DNA of 11,242 nt from Phoronis ovalis (taxonomy: Eukaryota > Phoronida > Phoronidae). The notes below the pieces were generated by a model, which was given only the letters and a program-made list of their open reading frames with translations, was not told the origin of the DNA and made no database searches. Position 1 is the first letter of the stretch. Each line of letters begins with the position of its first letter. Below are positions 1 through 9,553 of the stretch, one piece after another. Position numbers and translations under genes: made by a program. The stretch lies in NCBI GenBank assembly GCA_028565635.1, contig JAOXYB010003345.1:24127-35368 (forward strand), read 5' to 3'.

Positions 1-66
1 ATCAACTTATAAATGAAACATGATATTAACAGAGAAGAACTATTTGGTAGCACAAAGAAATCTTAC
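1..66 (-). other. Start of the intron after exon C (partial)
   Basis: The 5' end of an intron on the minus strand opens with GTAAGA at 66-61 directly after exon C. Only 66 bases are in the window. The rest, and the exon encoding the S4-S5 linker and S5 of domain I, lie to the left. Confidence 0.85.
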
Positions 67-164
67 TTGGTATTCTATTAATGGCTCGTAGTGGCCGCAG
101 AACTCGTATTGTCCTAATTGCAGTCAAACTAAGATTCTCACTTGGAATTGCATACTCTATTGCA
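67..164 (-). CDS. Cav3-type calcium channel alpha-1, internal exon C (domain I, S3-S4 linker and S4)
   Basis: This 98-bp internal exon carries the domain I voltage-sensor helix. It supplies the final T of a split Gly, 32 whole codons and the first base (A) of the next codon. [13 protein letters not shown] is the end of S3 and the S3-S4 linker. [17 protein letters not shown] is S4, with arginines spaced every third residue that sense membrane voltage. [11 protein letters not shown] followed by I-P and a likely split Ser is a Cav3 signature; high-voltage-activated channels diverge straight after RPLR. The acceptor is TTTTTCCAG|TGCAATAGAG and the donor is CCAA|GTAAGA, phase 1. In known Cav3 proteins the next residues are Ser-Met and the S4-S5 linker, so the following exon should begin with two bases completing Ser and then Met. 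That exon lies beyond the left edge. No broken residues are seen. Confidence 0.95.
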
Positions 165-232
165 CTGGAAAAAGAAAACAAGGATTAATATGTTTAAGCA
201 TAATTTAACAGACTAGTTTATTAATATCCAAA

Positions 233-362
233 TAAAGCAGGCCAGGACATCTACAGCCCAAATCCTCACAACAACCATATCCATTAGTAGGTTAAAATGA
301 CAATTCCAGCCATATCCACCACCAACCAGTTACTATTACTATCACCATACTGAGCCACAAAA
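233..362. other. C-rich patch in the intron near the exon C acceptor
   Basis: This 130-bp patch is visibly richer in C on the plus strand (G on the transcribed minus strand) than the AT-rich sequence on either side, and repeats CCATATCCA (279-287 and 310-318). Minus-strand frames are open for about 30 codons but end in stops and resemble no Cav3 segment. It begins about 70 bases before exon C in the direction of transcription. It could be a splicing-enhancer-like G-rich tract, a mobile-element fragment or neutral sequence. Confidence 0.35.
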
Positions 363-1621
363 GTTACTCCATTATCAATTTAAAGAACTTTAGGGTACAT
401 TTAAAAATTTATCTTCTAACTTTAGTAACAATGGTAAAAATAGTTTTACACTTATTTTTTCCTAGGCTTTGTTTAATGAATACTGTTTTTTTCTTGACAA
501 CATCTTATATAGCACTATTGGCTATAAAAATTTAAAGCCATGCATCAGAGAAAATATTTAAAATTTCAAGTTATACCATGCAGATTTTTGCAGTTTCCTG
601 CATGAAAACATTTCACAAAATAGCTAGGAAAGCAGTACGTCTAAATTCGGTATTTTAAACAATCTAATTTGATTTTAACTGTAAAAAATCCCAACATACT
701 TTAAAAATTTAAGATAGTTAGACCAATAGTTCTTAGTGAACCATAACTTAGTTTAATATTGAAAATTAAAATAAAATTCATCTATCATAACTGAAAAGAG
801 AAGATTAAATCAGGTTTTATATATTAAAAATATAAATAAATGAAATAAACAAAAAATGGAAAATAAGAATAGAATTACATATTTTGTTACCTAAGCAAGA
901 AATAATGCAAATAATACATAAACTGAAATTAGTAAGAAGTGAAATTCATTGAATATGTATTTAAAAACATTTCTGGGAAGAAATTGAGTTCTATTGTAAA
1001 ATATAAGCTAATTTATATAATCTCAATATATAACCAGTGTGCCATTACTCCTCAGACACCCTGTAACCACTAATGCATTATGAATGACAGAAAATTGAAA
1101 GATGCATGCAACTTTGAATAGAGAAAATGGATGGAAAACATGCTTCTGGAGATTTTACCAAGAAAAATTATATAATGTCAGTTAACTGGAATATATACTT
1201 ATTAAATATCAAAATTTGACCAAAATGTTTGAGAATTTGACATGTTCAATACTCAGTACATATGCAATGTACCTTAAATAATTAAGTTGACAATATCATT
1301 AATATTGTGGACCTACTTAATACATAAAGTGCACTCTTATGGTGTGCCTAACTACATGCTATTTCAAGCTAGGATGTGTTATGTTTTAGCTGCATTAACA
1401 AAATGGCAGAGTAGGGCCACTTTAAAAGTTATGAAAGAAAAAATTCTAAAATTTAAAGAAACCAAAGAAATCTAGTTCGTATGTATAGTGACAATGATGT
1501 TAAAGAGGACTTTGAAAATATGCTCTCAAAATAACTGAAGTAGGTAATAAAGTAAATAAAAACAATGAAAAAACAAACAATAATTTATTATATTAATTCT
1601 AGTAAGCAGGTAATAAACAAT

Positions 1622-1772
1622 ATATTCCTGGGAGCTCCTCAATGAATAATATCTGACTAGTGTATATTGTTTGGAGTGAAGCTGATATTGTTGTCGTCCT
1701 TTGGACTCCAAGCAACGTCAGCTTCACTCTCGATAATATACCGATATTATTCATTGAAGCTCCTGGGAATAT
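1622..1772. repeat. Long imperfect foldback (MITE-like or hairpin element)
   Basis: This 151-bp sequence folds back on itself almost end to end. Paired arms read directly from the sequence are 1622-1628 with 1766-1772, GGAGCT (1631-1636) with AGCTCC (1758-1763), a perfect 15-bp match at 1639-1653 with 1743-1757, GTATATT (1662-1668) with AATATAC (1735-1741), a perfect 12-bp match GAGTGAAGCTGA (1674-1685) with 1718-1729, and GTCC (1696-1699) with GGAC (1703-1706) around a TTT loop. Between these are small bulges, the largest being eight unpaired bases at 1654-1661. The size and near-complete symmetry fit a foldback or MITE-type non-autonomous DNA transposon, or a long hairpin transcript. No clear target-site duplication was seen at the ends, so the type is inferred. 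Confidence 0.75.
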
Positions 1773-1817
1773 TTGCTATATACTAACTAAATATGCAGAA
1801 GATTGGCTACTAGTGCT

Positions 1818-1842
1818 TTAAGCAACAACACAAGTTGCTTAA
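1818..1842. repeat. Perfect 9-bp stem-loop beside the foldback
   Basis: TTAAGCAAC at 1818-1826 is the exact reverse complement of GTTGCTTAA at 1834-1842, with a 7-base loop between. It lies 45 bp to the right of the 151-bp foldback and could be part of the same inserted element. On its own it is within reach of chance in a window this long. Confidence 0.5.
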
Positions 1843-1909
1843 CTAAAGTGTAACCATGGTACAGATTGTCAATAACATGCATACCATTATTAGGAACATA
1901 GAAAAATGA

Positions 1910-2110
1910 AATCCGCCTTCCATTATTGACTATTTTATGTCAATGTCTGTAGAAGTTGCTTCTCGCAAATTACCATCACAGACAAATAAATGACACTACG
2001 AACAAGGATATTACATTAATGTATTAGCCAGCAGTGATTTGAAAGTCTTCCTACGAAGCGGCAACTACACCTTTGCATTTAATATTGCTGCAATGGGGCA
2101 GATTTCATTT
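1910..2110. other. CpG-bearing tract, possible mobile-element remnant
   Basis: This stretch has CpG at 1914, 1964, 1999, 2054 and 2059 and is less AT-rich than the surrounding intron, where CpG is scarce. The inside of the nearby foldback also has four CpGs within 1690-1745. In a genome whose introns have lost CpG, this can mark a younger insertion. No protein, tRNA-derived promoter box or known element end was recognised, so this is a compositional observation only. Confidence 0.3.
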
Positions 2111-2310
2111 TGTTTGGAAATCATGCATTGCATATAACAAAATAATTGGCTAAAATCTTACTTGTTTGCAATATACTCGGTCATTCTAATTTATGAAAAG
2201 GAAAATAAGTGAACAAATTTGATAAAAAATTATAAGATACAAATTATAAAAAGCTCTACAAAACATATTTCTTGAAGATGTCTGCCACATATTTCTTTAA
2301 TTTAACGTAA

Positions 2311-2365
2311 AATTGTGCTTACAGTATTCAAGTATTAATCATAATTGTGCTTGTAATATTCCAAT
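2311..2365. repeat. Imperfect direct repeat, 32-bp spacing
   Basis: AATTGTGCTT occurs at 2311-2320 and again at 2343-2352, each followed by a related tail ending in TATTC. The two units differ at about three positions in the tail. This is a small decayed tandem duplication in the intron with no evident function. Confidence 0.45.
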
Positions 2366-3751
2366 CGGTTTTAGACGAAAAAAGTTCTAATTATGTCACT
2401 AATTCAAAAATAATTCTGGATTTTTCAGACAGTTTATGTGCCAAAATTTTAAATATATAGCAAACAGCTTTATACTTTGAATGAAAAATTAGCTCAGTGA
2501 TATCCACCAAAAACTTTGCTCTAGTAGAAATTTCACAAAACAGCAACAAAAGACATTTGTCAATAAACAGAACAAAATAGATTCAAAATAACTACTAAAT
2601 CATTGGTGTCAACAAGTAAAACTTTGCCAAAACTGTACCTATAGGTAGCAATGTTTAACTAATTCAAGCAAAACTGAAATTAAATAAGAATCAGCAAATC
2701 AAATAACAGCATCATATTTACAACTCATACAATTCCCTTTCTCGATTTTGTGAAACTGATAAGGTGAAAAGAAGACTGCAACATGTAAATAGCGAAATAT
2801 AACATGAATGACACACAGAGCATCCAATTGAAAACATTAGTTCGAAACACAAGACAAAACAAAACAGTGTTTATAACATTATTTCATGATTCCACATTAG
2901 TAGTGATGATATTTCTTATTACCCGATAAGGATTTTTGTATGTTATCCTGTGTTTCCACATGATGTAGAACACCAGGAAATTTTGGAACAAATTCTGGAA
3001 CTGACAACATACAAGAATTCTTATGTAAAATTGTGCGTTTGTGAAACTAAGACTTGTGTAGATGTACATCAGATATACTTCACTTACTGCATATAAACAA
3101 GGGAACTGGATTGAATAATTAAAAAAAAATATCAGAATAAAATGCATCCAAGACTATGACAGAATTTTACTTTCATCCAAGTATTAAAAACCATAGAAAA
3201 TATATTAAGACTTACAAAGTACGAAATAGCAAAAAAATCTGAAGAATTTTTATCTTTTTAAGGATATCTAATTAACCACAGCAGCATTATATTCAAAAGA
3301 TGAATTATATTATACATACTGAATTATGTTTGACTTGAAACTGCAACTAAAGTTTTATAATGGTCTTGTTTTAAACTGATTTCCCTCACATAAATTAACA
3401 GATTCTGCAGGACAGGTTTTACGACAAAAGATAAGTGTAAAACTGGCCATAGGATCCTGATGTCACTTGAAAAAATCTTTTCTCCAAAAATCTCTAATTT
3501 TTTTTAGTTATCAGAGTTAAATTTGCTGTCACATTTCTTTTGTCTGGTAATGGTAATCCCATGCTATTATGTCATTTTTATAACTAGGAGACTTGCTAAT
3601 TAAGTAGAGATGTGAGTTGTCAGCAATAAGTCAACAATTTACAGCAGGCAATTTGTACAGTCAACTTGATAATTCAACAACACACTAAAGCAGTTAACAC
3701 AGTGGATTGTCGCATTGCAAAAACAAGTCGATAACTTGCCAATTGACTTGC

Positions 3752-3796
3752 CATTTTTATCAAATTTCATTAGTGACATTTTTATCAAATTAGTGA
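3752..3796. repeat. Short direct repeat in a CAACTTG-rich patch
   Basis: CATTTTTATCAAATT followed by an ATTAGTGA end occurs twice, at 3752-3775 and 3777-3796; the second copy is shortened by a few bases. The neighbourhood (about 3660-3830) repeats the words CAACTTG and ACTTGCCAA several times. It looks like a small decayed minisatellite or local duplication within the intron. Confidence 0.45.
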
Positions 3797-3871
3797 GCTG
3801 CCAACTTGTTGTTACAACTTGCCAACTAAGGTATATCTCAAGGACACTATAATTATGCAGTCAATTATGTT

Positions 3872-3908
3872 TTCACAAAATATATTACTTTGCATAATAT
3901 ATTGTGAA
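3872..3908. repeat. AT-rich stem-loop
   Basis: TTCACAAAATATATTA (3872-3887) pairs with TAATATATTGTGAA (3895-3908) with two unpaired A residues and a 7-base loop. The stem is AT-rich and intronic. It may be a small foldback remnant; no function is suggested by its surroundings. Confidence 0.5.
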
Positions 3909-4257
3909 CACAAGTTTGATCATATCCATACATGAGAAATTCAAAGATAAGGTCTCCTCTAGCCGTTTCAGCACTGTTACAGTTGCTTAAGATTAGAAAT
4001 AAATTGCAAATATAGAGTTTTGCCACTGAGAAATACATAGAATAAAACTATTAAAGGAACTCAATTCTTGGAACATGAAAGGTAAAGTATACAAAATGAC
4101 TTCTCTATAGTTATCCAATGTTAGTACAGCCATGGGATTAGCTGGCAGCTTCTGGAGTGGTCAATTGAATTAGAATAGCTTACTTTTAAAAAAATTCTGT
4201 CAAGTCCTGATAACATTTTTCTGTGACGTGCATATATGACTGGGGATGGTAAAAAGC

Positions 4258-4318
4258 AAACTACTGCATACAATGCATGAACAGGTATTTACCTGTTTTG
4301 CCATACATCATGCAGTTT
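4258..4318 (-). repeat. 61-nt intronic hairpin
   Basis: The core AACAGGTATTTACCTGTT (4280-4297) is a perfect 8-bp inverted repeat around TT. Outside it, ATGCATG (4273-4279) pairs with CATACAT (4302-4308) with one exception that becomes a G-U pair in the minus-strand transcript, and CTGCAT (4264-4269) pairs with ATGCAG (4310-4315), then AAA with TTT. Bulges are 4, 3 against 1, and 3 bases. It lies in the B-C intron, transcribed in the minus direction, about 355 bases after the donor of exon B. Its size is like that of a precursor microRNA, but the very small loop and the bulges make that doubtful. Confidence 0.5.
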
Positions 4319-4672
4319 ATTTTGTTAAAAAACTTGACAACTGCAGATATTTCCAATTTCTACAGTTTGACATAAAATATTAGTTTGGAAAAAATAAATA
4401 AAATTCTTTTTTTGATTTTTTAACAGTAGATAAACTGGACGAGCTACAAAATGTGGTTTTATATACTAATTAGCGTAATACATAAATTTCAACCTGATTT
4501 ACTGTATTTATGCAAATTGTAGCTGTATATACAAACAAAAACACTCCAAATACAACTTTAAATTTCAACTTCCCTTTTCACATTTTATAAAAAAACATTC
4601 ATAATTTAGTGTCAAATTTATTATAGTTTATAGTGCAGTACAATAAACAATTAAATAAACCAAATATCTTAC

Positions 4673-4865
4673 CCAGCTAACACTATAAACATATCCAGCC
4701 TGTTCCAGGTCTCTCCAAGGTATGTGTCCTTCCCATAGAATCCCATCGCTAGTATCTTAATTATCATTTCAATAGCGAAGAAGGCAAATATTACATGATC
4801 AAATGCAGCCAGTACCTGGCAACGTGTTTCCAAGCATTGAGTATCTTCACAAGGTTGATACATGC
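4673..4865 (-). CDS. Cav3-type calcium channel alpha-1, internal exon B (domain I, S1-S2 loop, S2, S3)
   Basis: This 193-bp internal exon continues the T-type calcium channel. It contributes the last two bases of a split Gly, 63 whole codons beginning MYQPCED, and GG of the next split Gly. The residues before about 20 are the extracellular S1-S2 loop, with three cysteines (PCED, QC and RC). Residues about 21-40 ([20 protein letters not shown]) are S2, carrying the Phe and Glu that line the gating-charge transfer site in this superfamily. After a short [11 protein letters not shown] linker, [12 protein letters not shown] is S3 with its conserved Asp. WNRLD.FIV.AG is characteristic of Cav3; Cav1 and Cav2 have a different S3. 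The acceptor is ATTGCAG|GCATG and the donor is GCTGG|GTAAGA. No stop or frameshift is seen. The ATG that opens the reading frame further upstream lies in the intron and is not a real start. Confidence 0.95.
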
Positions 4866-5301
4866 CTGCAATAAAATCAAATAACAATAATCAAAATGTT
4901 TACCGCAACTTTTGTCTGTAAATACAGATGTATTTCTCAATTGCTGGATGCGAACTTTCAGAAATGACACATGTGACACAAAAAGCTCACTACAGTCACT
5001 GGAATATTGAACCAATGAAGAATATATGAACATTGTATACATGTCAGCAATAAAATTAGAAGACAGAATAAAAAAGTTCACATTTTATGTACACAGTGGC
5101 GTACCAAAACTACTAGTAACTCAATCAATCCCGTAATTTGCAGCATTTATGACGGATCATCCTAATAACTCTGTGCAAGTGATTTAGTCCAAAATGAGGA
5201 AATTTTGGTGACTGACAGGTTTTGTTTACTATTCGCCACTAATTAATTTAAATAAATAGTACATTGACCAGGAATAATCATAGAAAAGGATTGTTCCTTA
5301 C
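4866..5301 (-). other. Intron between exons A and B (436 bp, phase 1)
   Basis: This is a complete GT-AG intron on the minus strand. It starts with GTAAGG next to exon A and ends in TTTGATTTTATTGCAG before exon B. It interrupts a glycine codon after the first base (G|GC). Its base composition is AT-rich and unlike the exons. An open frame with an ATG crosses much of this intron and part of exon B in another frame (5081-4791), but it shows no family resemblance and is treated as chance. No other structure was recognised inside it. Confidence 0.88.
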
Positions 5302-5361
5302 CTAGCGTTACACAGTTGATGAGAATCACAAACATACTTATTCGCTCCCACCATGTAATTT
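5302..5361 (-). CDS. Cav3-type calcium channel alpha-1, internal exon A (domain I, S1)
   Basis: This 60-bp internal exon encodes the start of domain I of a T-type voltage-gated calcium channel, a plasma-membrane pore protein that admits calcium at low voltages. It reads (AA) ITWWERISMFVILINCVTL (G): two bases finishing a split codon, 19 whole codons, and the first base of a glycine codon. The hydrophobic run ISMFVILINCVTL is the S1 helix, and ERISM.VIL.NCVTLG is the familiar Cav3 sequence here. The acceptor on the minus strand is TTTATTTCTTAACTCAG, ending at 5362, with a pyrimidine-rich tract. The donor is CTAG|GTAAGG at 5301-5296. The leading phase is 1 and the trailing phase is 1, which matches exon B exactly and rebuilds Gly at GMYQPCED. 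One oddity is Trp-Trp before Glu, where vertebrate Cav3 has Trp-Phe. The 5' neighbouring exon was not found in the window. Confidence 0.9.
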
Positions 5362-5559
5362 CTGAGTTAAGAAATAAAACTTAACACATAACAAATAACA
5401 ACACAACTTTTGGCATCAAATGCCAAGACCTTAAATTCGTAAGAATACTTTAATAGTATGAAAAAACAAAATTTTTTATATACATTTCCGTTTCAGGTAT
5501 TCACAATTAATGTTAATTAGAGAAATAACCTTTAAAGATACATTACAGCATATTTCATT

Positions 5560-6660
5560 TCCTTTTCTTAGCAAGGATTTCAAATTTGTATATAATTTAC
5601 ATATTTGTGGTTACACACTTAGAAGTATTTTAATCTGCTCTTTTGGACTATTTTTTGAAGACCCTGGGAAATAGAAATATCAAGTCTTAAAAGTGAATGA
5701 GCAAGATTTAATATCCTATTTTATATTTTCATGTATATATATTATAGTAATCCATCTTTATTGATTGATGGGTATGCTTTGATATTAGAGTAAATTACTA
5801 CATCCTACTACTTTCCATTCACCTTGTAAATCTGATATCCTAGCATTACATGCTGATTACATCTATTGATCTTTATTAATGTTCATCAGCCTTGTTAATT
5901 ATCTCTTCTTTGTGTGTATGTAACATATAATGTTTTTTCTATTATGTATCATAGTATAAAGCAGACAGCAGTTTTAAACAGGCCATTTTAATGTGTTGTA
6001 TGATATTATTGTTCAAATTTGTTAAGGTTTATACCAAGAATTCATATATTGTATGCTGCATAGCAAGCTGCCCAAATGATCAATATCCCAACTGCAGACA
6101 ACCATGGTTATCGTCAAAGAGACTCCCTTAAAAAATAAATTGAAGTTTACTGCTTAGGGTCCTACCTTGTTTTTACTCTGACAGAAGTATTTATTGATGA
6201 AGTATTGTATTTCCTTTTGATTACTTGTATCGACTGTGAATCAGAAAATACCCTCAACTTTATCATGCTATGCCAGGACTTATTTCTCTTGCAAAAAGGT
6301 TTTGAACGTTCTCCGTCTGGCTTATCCTTCAATGTGGCCCCTCAGGCATGCTGATCAATGAGTAAGTTAGCCTTCTATGTCATTCAATCTCCAGTGTTAC
6401 AAATTTTAGGATCACCAGGGTAACAACAAGCTATAGGGAGTAATATACCATTTGTAATAAGTCACAGTGGTCAGTGGCTGCATGAACAGAAAAATTGCTG
6501 GCCTTCATGAAATTATCCTCAGACTTTTCCATAAAAATAGCATCTAGAAATTGTGGTTTCCTTCCTTTCATATGAAATTTATAAGCTCAGTTTTAAATAA
6601 AAGTCTACTTTCAACCCTTAGTCTGAATGTTTTTTTCTTTTTTCTTATTGAAATCTAAAA
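5560..6660. other. T-rich block with reversed strand bias, possible insertion remnant
   Basis: The plus strand is T-rich over about 1.1 kb here, while most of the surrounding plus strand is A-rich. This would fit a piece inserted in the opposite orientation to the gene. On the plus strand, frame 1 is open for about 70 codons (6139-6348, no ATG) and continues past single stops to about 6508, which might be a decayed coding region. I could not match it to a family, and open runs of this length also arise by chance in a window of this size. Edges are approximate. Confidence 0.3.
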
Positions 6661-7294
6661 AATGTTTGGTTTTTAAAATCAAGAACACACACTGAAACCA
6701 CAGAACTGTCAATAAAAGTTAGTATATTTTTAAAGTAAGTAAGCTATATTTTCCAGGTATTTCATTGGTGTACCTTTAACTGCAAATGTTGATTTTCAGG
6801 GACAAGATTTAAAAAAAAGTTTTATGTCTCATTATTATCAGTATTGTCCTTATGTAGAACACATGCAAGTTAGATGAACTATTTTTTATGGAAAGAACAA
6901 TTAAGAAAATTATTTATTGAAATTATAGGCCTAAAGGGGAAAGTTCTAAATTGACCTTTGTTTAGCATGATCATTTGGCTGCCCTTGCAGTATTTAAAAA
7001 AATCTTTAACTGCTCCCATAAAATGCATAAAGGCAACTGAACACATTTTTTTGTGGTAACGAAGCTATATTAAGCAAAAAACACCAACAGATTAATTCAA
7101 AAATTGAAAATCATAAACACAACCAATTTTCTTTTGTTAAAAAGTGTTTTCTAAACTGTTTTGGAAAAAGTGCTGATATTACAGCAAATTACCAAATTTC
7201 TTATGCAGGAACTTTGCCAAATTATATTACTCATGCAAAAACTTAATGTATCTAAGGCATGCAAAATGTCAGAAGCATCTAACAGTTACAAAGC

Positions 7295-7306
7295 ATATAT
7301 ATATAT
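7295..7306. repeat. Short (AT)6 microsatellite
   Basis: Six AT dinucleotides in a row lie in intronic sequence. The run is short, and it is noted only as a possible length-variable marker. Confidence 0.6.
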
Positions 7307-9553
7307 TATTGGCCCTTCGAGTTCTAATATTAGACAGTAGTTTTCTATTTTGAAACATAATAGTATCCGGAAATAGTATAGTGAACAAAATTCAATTTTA
7401 CACCTGTGGTTAGTAGTAAATAATTTATGCTACCTTCATGAGAAGAACATTAAAATTAGAGCTTAGTAATGATGCATAAAGCTTGCAATGGTAGTCCTTC
7501 TATAGCATTTCTGAAATTTCAAACATAAAGAGTACAATTGTACTATTATACACTAACTGGCAGTGTTCTATCACATGACAATTCAATGGAGCATGGACGA
7601 GATATGATGGCAGTAATGTTAGAGTTTAATATCAAATTAGAAATCCCAGAAAAATATTTATGATATGATTTCCGTATTTATGTCTTTTTAGTTAATAAAG
7701 TAATGTTCATATGCATATTTGACCATTGACCATAACATATTTATATAGAAATATTATGCAAATGAGACATGCTGGTAATGTTGTCCTTATTAAATACATG
7801 CATTATGCAAGTATAAACACGTGATAAATATAAGAGCCTCATGTATAAGAATACAGTAAAAGTACATATTATTCAGAATAATCTATTTAGTACTTGCACT
7901 GTACTTCCTACACGCCTTAAAGGATCAAATACAGTGCAAATCATTTTTATGTATCTGTAATTCCACAAATTAAAAAGAGAACTTGACGTCGATTGATACA
8001 AAATCTTGTTTAATTTTGCTGAGTTTAATTTGTACTGAATAACCAAGACCCTGGGTTTTTACATGAAGTATGATAAAATTTTGCATAACAAAGATTGCAA
8101 AACTCACTATCGTTGCTTGGGTAATGAAGTAATGAAGAAAATTGTGCAGAATTGAAACATAAATAGATACCAGATGGCAGCACTGTATCTCAAAATATGG
8201 AAAAGTTTTTTCTTTATTCATGGCAGGACAAGTTACTCAATTCTACTCAAATCACACAGCTTTAGATAATTTTAGATATTTAGTCTCTCTTCATTCAGAC
8301 ATAATCTCTGGTGCTGAAAGATACATTCTTGTCAATTACAACAGGTATCTCTAGACTAGTTTCATGCTATTTCTAAACTGACATTTATTTGTTAGTATAT
8401 ATTGGGAGGATGCTAAATTGATTACCTAATTGCAATAAGTAGACAAAACGGAAAAAGCAATTACTTCAATGCGCACTTATTTCTGGAGGGCATATCACAA
8501 ATATGAACTTGCAAGGAAATAAACTAGATGTCTGTGGCAAAATCTTCTGTAATAATATATGACGTAAGCATAACTACACAGACAAAACAAACAAAAAAAA
8601 TGAGTGACAACAATTGTTTTTACTTTTAGATAAAATGTAAATACTTATACAAAAGGATGTGTTTTTACAAGCAAAACAAGCATGTCAGGGAATAAAAATG
8701 AGCACAAATTGACACTGATTATATTAGAACAGGGTAACAAGATTTGAGCACATCGATGCATCATGATACAGAATTGTACTGTGATGACCTTTTTTCAAAA
8801 CAAATATTGTTTCTGTGGTACATAAACTGTGATGGACTTGAATTTTACCAAATAATTGCATTTACAAAAATAATTGTATTGTTTATGCAGATGTTCCTTA
8901 AGAATGTTCAATCTATAGACTAATTAGCTAAAAAACGTAATTATAGCCATGCATCATATGACTCAAGAAACACATAATATACCACATCAACTGATGTTTT
9001 GTAGCTGCATATTCACTTTAAATTTTGCAATTGAACTATCTGCAGAAAATTGTCCAAAAGTTAATATAACAGAAAATGCTTATTAAGGTAACTCATATCA
9101 TATCACTGGACCTAATTACATTTTCACATTATAAACTGGTGTTAATTTTGCGTGGTTAGATACTACAGTAATAAAAGTCTTTATGAATACAAATTTGGAA
9201 AGGTACTTACAAAAGAATCTATCAGACAATTACGTAATAAAACCGTTGTGAGTAAAAACTGACCTTTTTGAAGATTCAAACTTAAAAAAAGTAAATGCAA
9301 CACCTCTAGAATTACAACGTTGACAGTTGACAAAAATTAACTTAACAAGGATCTCCACTAAAGTGTCTCAGAAATTGTCGTTTTTTAATAAATGTGCTTT
9401 ACGAATATGCATATTGCAAAATATGAAAATTTTCAAATCAAAAGGGTTAAATATGTTGTGTTTTTAAACTTTATCTTTACAAAAAAAGATGTTTATCTAA
9501 ATTGACTATCTTACTGATTACCGTGATAATAAAATTACTTTCATTTTTAAAAA

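Larger units (their letters stand above)
165..4672 (-). other. Intron between exons B and C (4508 bp, phase 2)
   Basis: This is a complete GT-AG intron on the minus strand. It begins GTAAGATATTTGG and ends with a strong pyrimidine tract and CCAG (TTTTCTTTTTCCAG). It interrupts a glycine codon as GG|T. It is AT-rich, with stops scattered in all frames, and no further Cav3 exon or duplicate S3-S4 exon was recognised in it. It holds the 1622-1772 foldback, a hairpin at 1818-1842, a CpG-bearing tract at about 1910-2065, a stem-loop at 3872-3908, a 61-nt hairpin at 4258-4318, small direct repeats and a C-rich patch at about 233-362, each listed separately. The remaining stretches, for example 363-1610 and 2110-3650, show only AT-rich intronic sequence. 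Confidence 0.88.

Noticed and set aside
253-362. Possible extra exon on the minus strand (open about 30 codons, containing NWLVVDMAGIVILTY)
   Set aside because: No Cav3 resemblance, a stop follows directly, and no acceptor and donor pair gives a frame compatible with exons B and C.
1287-1475. Plus-strand open frame of 62 codons beginning MTISLILWTY
   Set aside because: It lies antisense within the B-C intron, has no recognisable domain, and is of a length expected by chance in an 11-kb AT-rich window.
1526-1711. Minus-strand open frame of 61 codons overlapping the foldback
   Set aside because: Its sequence is partly the left arm of the foldback and is otherwise Tyr/Leu-rich chance translation.
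2884-3147. Minus-strand open frame of 87 codons, hydrophobic at its start
   Set aside because: The hydrophobic stretch comes from T-rich codons; no membrane-protein family resemblance and no splice context were found.
4791-5081. Minus-strand open frame of 96 codons overlapping exon B
   Set aside because: It reads a different frame from the channel and crosses the intron and acceptor; it is a shadow of exon B plus intron.
6265-6354. Possible Harbinger-type transposase remnant from the phrase VLRLAYPSMWPL
   Set aside because: Only a few residues resemble the family and the expected following motifs are absent, so it is not annotated as a pseudogene.
7970-8221. Minus-strand open frame of 83 codons
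   Set aside because: No domain; His/Phe/Ile-rich as expected from AT-rich chance frames, and it does not match the missing channel N-terminus.
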